Part shown: positions 1-6,735 of the stretch, piece after piece | Position numbering within the stretch: the stretch's first letter is position 1 | Layout: each line of letters begins with the position of its first letter | Assembly: GCA_910588965.1 (NCBI GenBank) | Contig: CAJUSO010000016.1 | Span: forward strand, 1-64,000 | Origin: an uncultured Lachnospiraceae bacterium | GTDB taxonomy: Bacteria > Bacillota > Clostridia > Lachnospirales > Lachnospiraceae | Reading direction: 5' to 3' | DNA: 64,000 bases | Notes under the pieces: model-generated | The model's database searches: none | What the model was told of the DNA's origin: nothing | Seen by the model: the letters and a program-made list of their open reading frames with translations, nothing else | Made by a program: the position numbers and the translations under genes

Positions 1-60
1 GAAAACTGCCGGTAAGAAAATTTTATAAAACTTACACATTTTTCTTGACAAACCCTGACA

Positions 61-445
61 ACCCATAGAGTCCTGCAGCTGGTCATGCATATCCCTGGTG
101 CCCATCCCCCTGCCGTAGAGCGGGATGACTTTTTCTTCGATTCCAGAGACGTCCCTCTGGTATCTGGGGACGGGCTTCGGCTCGAACTCACTGTTCCTGT
201 CCCGGGGCACATAGATCTGGAACTCACCGTACTGGCTCTTGAGGTTCTTGGGGGAGTGGCCATTGCGTTTGCTCGTGGTCTCCATACTCCCTTTCTGGTT
301 CTTCTCATAGCCCAGTATCGCGTCCAGTTCCACTTCCATTCCTGGAGGATGTCCTTGAAGCCATCCCTGAGGAGGGTGTAGACATCTGCCACGCTGTTTA
401 AGTTGTTGTCTGCAATAATCTGTCGAATCTACTCTTTCGCTAGTG
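61..445 (-). pseudogene. IS256/mutator-type transposase remnant
   Basis: The minus strand encodes recognisable pieces of the N-terminal half of an IS256-family transposase: LLRDGFKDILQ, then LGYEKNQKG, then PRDRNSEFEP, YQRDVSGIEEKVI and a TRDMHDQL-like stretch. The gene is dead. The reading frame shifts near 341-345, between the ILQ block and the VELDAILGYEK block. An in-frame TAG at 429-431 stands where family members have a glutamine, in the context LAKE-stop-IRQ. Homology ends near base 61, before the catalytic core is complete. The family assignment comes from the motif series. No terminal inverted repeats could be matched, so this is a fragment and not a whole insertion sequence. Confidence 0.8.
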
Positions 446-586
446 GTATAAAAATACTCCTTTTCGATAAGAATTTTCATATCTTGATTCTTACCAAAAA
501 GGAGCCATTTTTTACCAAAGACACAAACTTTTTTACACTACCGACTGGCACTTCTAAAAGCATCAAATTACGACAGTTCAATATAA

Positions 587-1495
587 TTATGATGCTTCTT
601 TTTTACTAATTCCTAATTTTTTAAATATTCTTGCTATATTCTTTTTCCATTTCTCAGTATGGTCTATTTTCCCGACCAGTTTTTTTTCATCAATTAGTTC
701 TCTTTTTGTCCTTTGACTCAACTCTTCCCAATTATCTTTAGGAATAATATATGTCGCATTTCCATAAAAAGCAGATTCTAGCACACAATAATTTTTATAT
801 AAATATGCATAATATCCTCTAAATCCGTTAATGCCTTCGATCATTTCCAACGCATTATACGTCTCCACATAATTCAGTCTTTCGATATCATATGTGTCTG
901 TACTTTGATTCATTGCTTTTGACTGCTTTTCGACATGTTTACTTGGCATTTCACCTGGTGGAAGTATCTCCCAGTTACACCTACGTCTTTTGATTGCCTT
1001 TTCGATTCCAACCACACCGTTATAAATATAACATATTCCATATATTTCGAGTAACAAATTAATTGCTTCTTTCATATACTGCTTTCTGATTTCATCCGTC
1101 ATATTTATTATAACAAACTGTTGATTATTTTCATCCTCAAACAATTGCACTTCTATACCATATGGCTCTACCTCAATTTTAGGGTAACATTCACGGTAAA
1201 TATCCGCCGCCACCTTTGAAGCATCAGTATTTCCATAAGGATATACCCAATTTGTTGTTATATACCTACGTTCTTTCTCTTTTGTTTTGTCCGCATAGGT
1301 ATATCCGTAAGCATTTTTTCTGCTTTGCGATCCAAACATTCCAGAAGGTAATACTATATCTCCAACTTCAACTAAGCCTATTTTTTCTGCTTCATCATCC
1401 ATTACTGGAATTCCAATTTGAATTTTATTCAAGTCATATGCTTTAGGTATACATAGGTTTCTAATTCTCTTTCCTTTGATACAATATTGTTCCAT
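587..1495 (-). CDS. Uncharacterised 302-aa protein, possible defence-island gene
   Basis: A full-length AT-rich reading frame that I cannot assign to a named family. No signal peptide or membrane segment is evident. The first ~110 residues look like a compact beta-rich domain, including GDIVLPSGMFG near residue 45. The last ~80 residues contain FRGYYAYLYKNYCVLES, GNATYI, NWEELSQRTKRELI and a final HTEKWKKNI block. I recall similar tails in other uncharacterised bacterial proteins but cannot name the domain. The start is supported by a GGTGAAA Shine-Dalgarno-like sequence. The gene lies on the same strand as the downstream-directed ATPase/TOPRIM pair, next to transposase debris, and its low GC content suggests transfer. 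The function is unknown. Confidence 0.7.
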   Translation of the reverse strand: MEQYCIKGKRIRNLCIPKAYDLNKIQIGIPVMDDEAEKIGLVEVGDIVLPSGMFGSQSRKNAYGYTYADKTKEKERRYITTNWVYPYGNTDASKVAADIYRECYPKIEVEPYGIEVQLFEDENNQQFVIINMTDEIRKQYMKEAINLLLEIYGICYIYNGVVGIEKAIKRRRCNWEILPPGEMPSKHVEKQSKAMNQSTDTYDIERLNYVETYNALEMIEGINGFRGYYAYLYKNYCVLESAFYGNATYIIPKDNWEELSQRTKRELIDEKKLVGKIDHTEKWKKNIARIFKKLGISKKEAS

Positions 1496-1584
1496 ATTAT
1501 TTTCACCTCAACATAAATAATCCATTTTTACAAATTTTTTATAAAAAGAGCCTTTTTAAGACGTGCTCAGGTCTGTGATGGTCA

Positions 1585-1710
1585 TCAATAACACTTAGCT
1601 TTATGATTAGCTAGTGTTGTTCCATCTTTGCTTTTAGACTGTTTGCTAGATGATTTACTAGCAAGTGTCTTACCAGCTTTGCCAACTTTACCACCGTGAT
1701 GTATTGCCAT
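1585..1710 (-). CDS. Small basic Ser/Lys-rich protein, 41 aa
   Basis: A 41-residue reading frame starting MAIHHGGKVGKAGK. The ATG at 1710 is preceded by a near-perfect AAGGAGG at good spacing. This is the main reason to call it real and to prefer this start over a longer in-frame extension. The protein is very rich in Lys, Ser and Gly and carries an imperfect internal duplication: GKAGKTLASK followed by SKDGTTLANHK. It has no membrane segment. It sits between the 302-aa unknown gene and the TOPRIM gene on the same strand. No function can be assigned. A nucleic-acid-binding peptide, or a toxin, antitoxin or trigger component, is only speculation from its charge and context. Confidence 0.6.
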   Translation of the reverse strand: MAIHHGGKVGKAGKTLASKSSSKQSKSKDGTTLANHKAKCY

Positions 1711-1816
1711 ACCGCTATACCTCCTTTGCAAAATCTCCTTGCAGAAGAGGGCTTTTTTTGGTATTATTAGTTTGCGAGAAAAATAAGTCCAAAAACCTTC
1801 TTTTGGCAAGGGAATC

Positions 1817-1837
1817 AGCCAGAGTTAATCTCTGGCT
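1817..1837. terminator. Short hairpin, likely terminator
   Basis: An 8-bp perfect stem (AGCCAGAG pairing with CTCTGGCT) with a 5-nt loop sits between the TOPRIM gene and the 41-aa gene. The U-rich tail is on the plus-strand side and an A-run precedes the stem on the minus strand. It could terminate or attenuate transcription leaving the TOPRIM gene, although its orientation is better for plus-strand transcripts. Confidence 0.5.
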
Positions 1838-1878
1838 TTTTCTATGTAAAGAGTTATACTCTTACATAACAACCTTAT

Positions 1879-2472
1879 TCAGTTTTTATTTACACCAAGT
1901 GCCTGATACAAAGGATTTAACTGCTCTTTTACTGAATCGGCAATTTTTTCTATATTCAGACGGCCTATCATACCATTACTTTGTATCCCTTTATAATAAA
2001 TTTTGTTGGCTTGCTTGTATAAATGTTGAAGTTTTTCATATCCATTTTTTCCAGACACATTTGTGTTTTTACCTAACCTCAAAAATCCTAAAATTCCTTC
2101 TGTATCATACAAAAACCAGTCTTCAATTGACCTTTTTGCCTGTATATGAATAATCTTTGAAGCTCCGTTATCTGCAAGTTGCTTCTTTACCTCATTCCAC
2201 TTTATTGGTGGTTTGGGTGCAAAATCAAACACATCTGTATCACTGCATAAAACAATCGTAAACTCACAGTCATCATCATATTTTGGTTTGATTTCCTTTA
2301 CAAATTTTCTAAGGGCAATACTTTTAAAACCTCCAACACCCCTTACATTTCTGTATTCAATGTTGGTATCAAATCTACCCGTAGGATGCAGTTTTCTAGC
2401 ATTCGCAACTACTTGTTTATAGAATTCAACCTCTGTATAACCCTCCACAAAAAGTACAAGACATTTACTCAT
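1879..2472 (-). CDS. TOPRIM-like nuclease partner of AAA ATPase (RloB/DUF4276-like)
   Basis: A 197-aa protein starting MSKCLVLFVEGYTE. The N-terminal EGxTE glutamate and the later VLCSDTDVFD (DxD) form the acidic signature of TOPRIM-fold nucleases, and a RSIEDWFL motif follows near residue 110. Small TOPRIM proteins of this kind pair with OLD-like or ABC-type ATPases in abortive-infection systems such as AbiL, PARIS and RloAB-type pairs. The ATG at 2472 overlaps the stop of the upstream ATPase gene (ATGAGTAA), a classic translational coupling. Two other possible starts lie just upstream. The exact family (RloB, DUF4276 or DUF4435) cannot be decided by eye. The nuclease role is inferred from the motifs and the partner gene. 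Confidence 0.72.
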   Translation of the reverse strand: MSKCLVLFVEGYTEVEFYKQVVANARKLHPTGRFDTNIEYRNVRGVGGFKSIALRKFVKEIKPKYDDDCEFTIVLCSDTDVFDFAPKPPIKWNEVKKQLADNGASKIIHIQAKRSIEDWFLYDTEGILGFLRLGKNTNVSGKNGYEKLQHLYKQANKIYYKGIQSNGMIGRLNIEKIADSVKEQLNPLYQALGVNKN

Positions 2473-3751
2473 CGTCATCACACTCCAAATAGTCACTTAT
2501 ATTGCTCTCTGAATCAGACAGAATTGAAAACAGGTAATCACCCATGCTCATATTAAATCCACCCGCATCATTCTCCAATTGTTTCTGGCCTGATTTCTTA
2601 AAAGCAAAGAATTCTGCAACACCAGGCTTTCTATTCACACCTACATGAATCCATGAAGGGTCTAAATAACTAATAATGTACGGAGAATGACTTGTAATAA
2701 TTATCTTACAATCATCCAAAAGCTGACTTATAATTTGTATATACGCTTGAAATAGTCCTGGATGAACAGAGTTCTCTGGCTCCTCAATCGCTATCAATGA
2801 AATATTGCTGACACTGGACACGATTATCTTAGTCAGTATCATAAATACTCTCTTAGCTCCATCTGACATCATCGAAAAATTAACTGGGTTCGCCAAGTTT
2901 TTATCCTTAACAAATAACACATAGATGGAATTGGTAAATATGAATGGTGCATCTTCAGGAAATTGCTCACTTTCCGCTGCATTAATTTTGAAATTCTTTA
3001 CAATAACATCTTCAATATCTGGGAACAACTGAAAATACACATCTTTTAATAGCTCAAACTTATCTGGATTTTGTTTCCTCAAATTGAAGATAACACGTGG
3101 GAGATTATCAGCATTAATCATCTCATTTTCAAACCCTTTACGAATAATAGGGTCTGGTTGATAAAAACTCTTTGCGTCCAAGTTGTTTTCCATATATATT
3201 CTCATGCCATTCAGCTTCTTAATGATTTCTGCATAATAAAGCTCATCATATGCCCGAAGCTTATTTACAACAAGCTCCGAAGTCTCAACCTTAATCTTTG
3301 ATGAGCATCTACCAGTCTCGGAACTTTTATACAATACAGTCTCTCTTGTTCTGTTAATAAGCTGCGTATACTTCTGCCCCTTCTCATCCAGCTTACATTT
3401 CAAATACTCATGAACAATCTCCGGCTCATCATCTTCATCGCACTGCCATGAGAACTCATATCCATATTGTACACGATACTCCTGTCCTACAACCTCTGTT
3501 AAAACTTCCACTTCAAACTTGTAATTTCTTCCTTGCAATCTTTGGTTAAGCGGAATCAGATTAGAATTAGCCATCATCGCCGTCTTATCGTCGATAGATG
3601 CCTTTATAAAAGACAATCCAAAATCAATGCCTGAAAGTACATTGGACTTACCAAAATTGTTAAGTGCTACCAAAGCTGTAATATTATCAAAAGTTATCTT
3701 TACATCAGATAGATTCTTAAATCCATCTATCAATACGGCCTGTATCTTCAT
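2465..3751 (-). CDS. AAA15/OLD-like ATPase, probable defence sensor
   Basis: A 428-aa SMC/ABC-like ATPase with the layout of the AAA_15/AAA_21 group. The N-terminal FKNL strand is followed by a Walker A variant LNNFGKSN, in which the usual first glycine is Ala. The middle is a long helical insertion. The C-terminal part has Walker B IAIEEPE and the TSHSPYIISYL block typical of OLD-family and AbiL/PARIS ATPases. I chose the ATG at 3751 because an AGAAGGAG ribosome site lies 9 nt upstream, which discards 11 upstream codons. It overlaps the TOPRIM gene by 8 nt, so the two should act together. The likely model is ATP-dependent phage sensing that licenses the nuclease. The phage-defence role is inferred from the pair architecture. 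Confidence 0.78.
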   Translation of the reverse strand: MKIQAVLIDGFKNLSDVKITFDNITALVALNNFGKSNVLSGIDFGLSFIKASIDDKTAMMANSNLIPLNQRLQGRNYKFEVEVLTEVVGQEYRVQYGYEFSWQCDEDDEPEIVHEYLKCKLDEKGQKYTQLINRTRETVLYKSSETGRCSSKIKVETSELVVNKLRAYDELYYAEIIKKLNGMRIYMENNLDAKSFYQPDPIIRKGFENEMINADNLPRVIFNLRKQNPDKFELLKDVYFQLFPDIEDVIVKNFKINAAESEQFPEDAPFIFTNSIYVLFVKDKNLANPVNFSMMSDGAKRVFMILTKIIVSSVSNISLIAIEEPENSVHPGLFQAYIQIISQLLDDCKIIITSHSPYIISYLDPSWIHVGVNRKPGVAEFFAFKKSGQKQLENDAGGFNMSMGDYLFSILSDSESNISDYLECDDDE

Positions 3752-3784
3752 AGTGACACACTCCTTCTTCTTTATCATATTCAC

Positions 3785-3813
3785 ACTATACCACTACTTT
3801 TCAAAAAATGCAA
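3785..3813 (-). promoter_or_regulatory. Promoter of ATPase/TOPRIM operon
   Basis: On the minus strand TTGCAT (3808-3813) and TATAGT (3785-3790) are separated by exactly 17 bp. They lie 34 bp upstream of the chosen ATPase start, consistent with a vegetative sigma-A promoter. Confidence 0.6.
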
Positions 3814-3951
3814 TATTATTTTGCGTATTATTGTTTTATTTTATCCGTATATTGTGTGTTTTATAATCTTGAGTTAATTTTAATTGCTTATTTTGTTTTT
3901 ACAAAACAAAATAAAACAGGAGAGTGTATTTCAAATATGCATCATGAAAAA

Positions 3952-4463
3952 TACTCAAACTTCCCACATTAAAAATGGGATTTGTACCTTGAAAAATCAA
4001 TACTGTAACCCATAAAATAATAATCAGGCAGCTATGGAACCGCTCTCCGATGCTTTTTGCATGTACCTTGGCAGTCTTTGAACAAAGCTGGATGTAAATT
4101 CTTCCAGCTGCTGCTCAGTGATATGGAAGTATTCTATATCAGATTCCATGAGTACGTCTATAATAATCCTCATGGATTGTCTGAAAGTGGTATCATCCAG
4201 TCCGTCCATAAGGCAGAAGTACAGTCCGTAAATCGTTTTGTCACCGACATTGCGCCGCTGTGTAACAGGCAGCATCTTATACCGTGCAAAAACAGTGGAT
4301 ACATGGGCTGTCAATGCATCATAGGGGAGACTCCTGCACTCCTTTACCAAATGCAGATAGGACTTGCATGCATACCACATGCAAGTGGTTTATGTCTTTT
4401 TATGGGCTACAGTATTGATTTTTCAAGGTTCAGCACACCAAAATAGTGTGGGAAGTTTGAGTA
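3952..4463. mobile_element. 512-bp element with ~66-bp imperfect inverted repeats
   Basis: The ends 3952-4017 and 4397-4463 are inverted copies of each other. The outer 17 bases (TACTCAAACTTCCCACA and its complement) match. The inner ~32 bases match with a single mismatch across a shared ATTGATTTTTCAAGGT core. The short centre between them has diverged and one arm is 1 nt longer. The element encloses one minus-strand reading frame (4024-4380) and no transposase. This is the structure of a non-autonomous, MITE-like or transposon-derived cassette. No target-site duplication is obvious immediately outside the ends, so age and mobility are uncertain. Confidence 0.6.
4024..4380 (-). CDS. Uncharacterised 118-aa protein inside inverted-repeat element
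   Basis: A 118-aa frame starting MWYACKSYLHLVKEC and filling the space between the inverted repeats. It has a natural protein composition, with amphipathic helical stretches such as DALTAHVSTVFARYK and ITEQQLEEFTSSFVQRL, no membrane segment and no recognisable catalytic motif. No good Shine-Dalgarno sequence precedes the ATG, and a stop codon lies a few codons upstream in frame. It may be the captured tail of a longer gene or be expressed only from a promoter in the repeat. I do not recognise the family. Confidence 0.45.
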   Translation of the reverse strand: MWYACKSYLHLVKECRSLPYDALTAHVSTVFARYKMLPVTQRRNVGDKTIYGLYFCLMDGLDDTTFRQSMRIIIDVLMESDIEYFHITEQQLEEFTSSFVQRLPRYMQKASESGSIAA

Positions 4464-4482
4464 AACAAATATAAAGAAAAAT

Positions 4483-4509
4483 GCCTACATTTCAAATTGA
4501 AATGTAGGC
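4483..4509. repeat. Perfect 13-1-13 inverted repeat
   Basis: GCCTACATTTCAA and its exact reverse complement flank a single A. No T-run follows, so it is not a typical intrinsic terminator. It lies just outside the 512-bp element and before the mobilisation genes, and could be a protein binding site or a structured RNA stem. Confidence 0.55.
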
Positions 4510-4695
4510 GCCTGAGATGGAGGCAGGAACGTTATTCGGGAAGAACAGCGGAAAACAACAGGCGGTACACGGCAAAAAGAGTGCCGCATACTGTAGCAAG
4601 CAGGGAAACTGTATTGACAGTCTCCACCCCAACCGGCTCTGCAAGCCGATTGCCCTTTGGGGAATCCCCTTAAAGGTCAAGGAAGGGCTGATATT

Positions 4696-4999
4696 ATGAG
4701 CGAAGCCAAGAACAAAAATTTATTTATTCGTGTAAGCGGAAAAGAGAAAAATATCATTGCGCAGAACGTCAAAAAGTGCGGGCTTTCCGTATCGGAATAT
4801 CTCCGCCAGCGTGCTTTGGGATATATGCCGAGAGCCGTTCTTCCCGAAATATCCTTTTCATTTTAATTATAAGCTGAACGAACTCTGCGTCACTGTCGAG
4901 GGCAAAATCACAGCAGATATGGAAGAAAAAATAATCGCCTTGATTGATGGAATCACAGCCGGGTTAATTCTCCCTCAAAGGGAAAAAGCGGTGGTGTAA
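4696..4999 (+). pseudogene. mobC: MobC-like mobilisation protein, frameshifted
   Basis: The frame starting MSEAKNKNLFIRVSGKEK and running through GLSVSEYLRQRALGYMPR is the ribbon-helix-helix-like N-terminus of the MobC relaxosome accessory protein found in Tn1549-type and related conjugative elements. It stops at 4866. Homology continues in the next frame as KLNELCVTVEGKI and later EEKIIALIDGI up to 4999. A frameshift near 4845-4865 has therefore inactivated the gene. In intact elements MobC helps the relaxase bind oriT. The relaxase fragment follows directly, as in those elements. Confidence 0.8.
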
Positions 5000-5308
5000 A
5001 TGGCTGCTACGGGCTTCTGGCCTGTCAAAAACAGGCGAAGGAAGTGATTGGCTATGCGCAAAACCATTGATAAGAAGTATGTGGACGGCGATTTATACGC
5101 CGCCTTGCAGTATGCTTCCAATGACAAAAAGACCGATGAGCGTATGTATGCCAGCGGTATCAACTGTAACGTAAAGCGGGCGTATGAGCGTATGGCTGCA
5201 ACGAAAAAACGCTTTGGGAAAACGGGCTGCAATGTGGCATACCACGGGTATCAGAGTTTTCAGGCCGGCGAAGCCACGCCCGAAGAAGCGCACAAAATCG
5301 GACTGTGA
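5000..5308 (+). pseudogene. Relaxase (MobA/VirD2-like) N-terminal fragment
   Basis: Beginning MAATGFWPVKNR, the sequence matches the start of Tn1549-like relaxases. It later has the diagnostic NVAYHGYQSFQAGEATPEEAH block that precedes the histidine triad. It is broken in three ways. A frameshift near 5035 moves a conserved KEVIGYAQN stretch into the +1 frame. A second shift near 5060 restores the frame at IDKKYVDGDLYAAL. The coding sequence then ends abruptly after HKIGL at 5308, before the HxH metal site. This marks the junction of a decayed conjugative element with the chromosomal MATE region. Confidence 0.82.
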
Positions 5309-5335
5309 CATCGCGCCATTATTCCGTAAAAGGGA

Positions 5336-5391
5336 CAGGCTGGCAGAGGGCAGCCCTTTAGGGGTGTTTTGCAGCTCCGCCAGCCAGCCTG
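5336..5391 (-). terminator. Terminator of MATE/kinase operon
   Basis: A 9-bp perfect stem (CAGGCTGGC with GCCAGCCTG) sits immediately downstream of the MATE stop codon on the minus strand and is followed by CCCTTTTA. The loop contains a second GC-rich pairing. It is probably an intrinsic terminator, though the T-run is weak. Confidence 0.5.
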
Positions 5392-5393
5392 GC

Positions 5394-6734
5394 TTACCGA
5401 AGGGGACGGTGCTTTTTTTGTTCTTTATAATAATACCATCCTCCTGCGATATCTGCCAGCCCCCACCCAATCGGTACGGACATCCAAATCCCAGACACCC
5501 CCAAGGCAGGGACTGCTGACAGTATGTAGGCCAAGGCCACCCTTGTCCCTAAGGAAATGACAGTGAGCACGACGGATACCCCCGGCAGGTGCACAGCCCT
5601 GAAATACCCATAGAACAAGAACAGCAGCCCAATCCCAAAATAAAATGACCCTTCAATCCGCAGGTATCCCAGCCCAACGGCTGCCGCTTCCTGGTTCCCT
5701 TCCTCTAAGAACATCCCCATAAGGTTCCCTGCAAAGGCAAATACCAAGCCTGATACGGCCAGGCAGAAGATAAAAACGGCCGCCACGGCGTCCCGCATCC
5801 CCTTTCGGATCCGTTCCGTTTTCCCAGCCCCAAAATTCTGCGCCACAAAAGTGGAAAAGGCATTCCCAAAGTCTTGGACCGGCGCATAAGCAAAGGAATC
5901 TATCTTTACAGCGGCTGCAAATGCCGCCATCACCACAGCCCCAAAGCTGTTCACCAGCCCCTGTACCATTAAAATCCCAAAATTCATGACAGACTGCTGC
6001 AGGCAGGTCAGGGTAGACAGCCCAGCTAATTCCTTGAGGATTTTCCTATCCATGCAGCAATGCTCCCGCTGGATCCGCAGGCTGGGGTAATGCCTGGTAC
6101 AGTAATACAGGATGCCTCCGCCAGCCAGGTATTGGGACAGCACAGTCGCAGCCGCCGCCCCGCCCACGCCCCAGTGGAAGCGGCAGATAAACAGTAAGTC
6201 CAGAAGGATATTTAAAAGGGCAGAAAGCCCAAGGAAGCATAAGGGCACGAAAGAATTCCCCACCGCCCGCAACAGGTTAGCCGCGAAATTATAAAGAAAG
6301 ACAGCCGGGATCCCAGCGAAAATCCATAGCAGGTATTCTTCCATCAGGGGAGCCACTTCCCCAGGCACTTGTAAGAAGGCAAGGATTTGGCGGGTGTTTC
6401 CATAAGCTAGGAGCATCAGCAATAGTGAAGTGAGGCCTATCCATACAAAGGACAGGAAAATCCCTTTTTTCAGCCTGCCATACTCCCTGCTGCCGAACTG
6501 CATGGAAAAAAACGCGCCGCTTCCCATGCATAGGCCTAGGAGGATGGAAGTTATGAACACCATTAAGGTATAAGAAGACCCGACGGCCGCCAGGGCTTCC
6601 TGCCCTAGGTAGCGCCCTACAATCAGCGTATCTGCCACATTGTATAGCTGCTGGAGCATATTCCCTAACATAATCGGGAAGGCAAACTTCAGCAGGTTTT
6701 TCATAATATCCCCTTTTGTTAAATCATAGTCCAT
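5394..6734 (-). CDS. MATE family multidrug/Na+ efflux transporter
   Basis: 446 aa with about 12 hydrophobic segments. The N-terminus, with ILKGD-like LTKGDIMKNLLKFAFPIM followed by LYNVADTLIVGRYLG and ALAAVGSS, is the standard opening of MATE (MatE, DinF/NorM-like) exporters, and the length is typical. These proteins extrude cationic drugs or metabolites using a Na+ or H+ gradient across the cytoplasmic membrane. Its start is 1 nt from the stop of the upstream kinase gene, so the two are almost certainly co-transcribed and the kinase may respond to or control the export function. The substrate is unknown. Confidence 0.9.
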   Translation of the reverse strand: MDYDLTKGDIMKNLLKFAFPIMLGNMLQQLYNVADTLIVGRYLGQEALAAVGSSYTLMVFITSILLGLCMGSGAFFSMQFGSREYGRLKKGIFLSFVWIGLTSLLLMLLAYGNTRQILAFLQVPGEVAPLMEEYLLWIFAGIPAVFLYNFAANLLRAVGNSFVPLCFLGLSALLNILLDLLFICRFHWGVGGAAAATVLSQYLAGGGILYYCTRHYPSLRIQREHCCMDRKILKELAGLSTLTCLQQSVMNFGILMVQGLVNSFGAVVMAAFAAAVKIDSFAYAPVQDFGNAFSTFVAQNFGAGKTERIRKGMRDAVAAVFIFCLAVSGLVFAFAGNLMGMFLEEGNQEAAAVGLGYLRIEGSFYFGIGLLFLFYGYFRAVHLPGVSVVLTVISLGTRVALAYILSAVPALGVSGIWMSVPIGWGLADIAGGWYYYKEQKKHRPLR

Positions 6735-6735
6735 C

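Noticed and set aside
4517..4699. Short plus-strand frame before mobC
   Set aside because: No ribosome site or recognisable protein; more likely the non-coding leader of the mobilisation genes.
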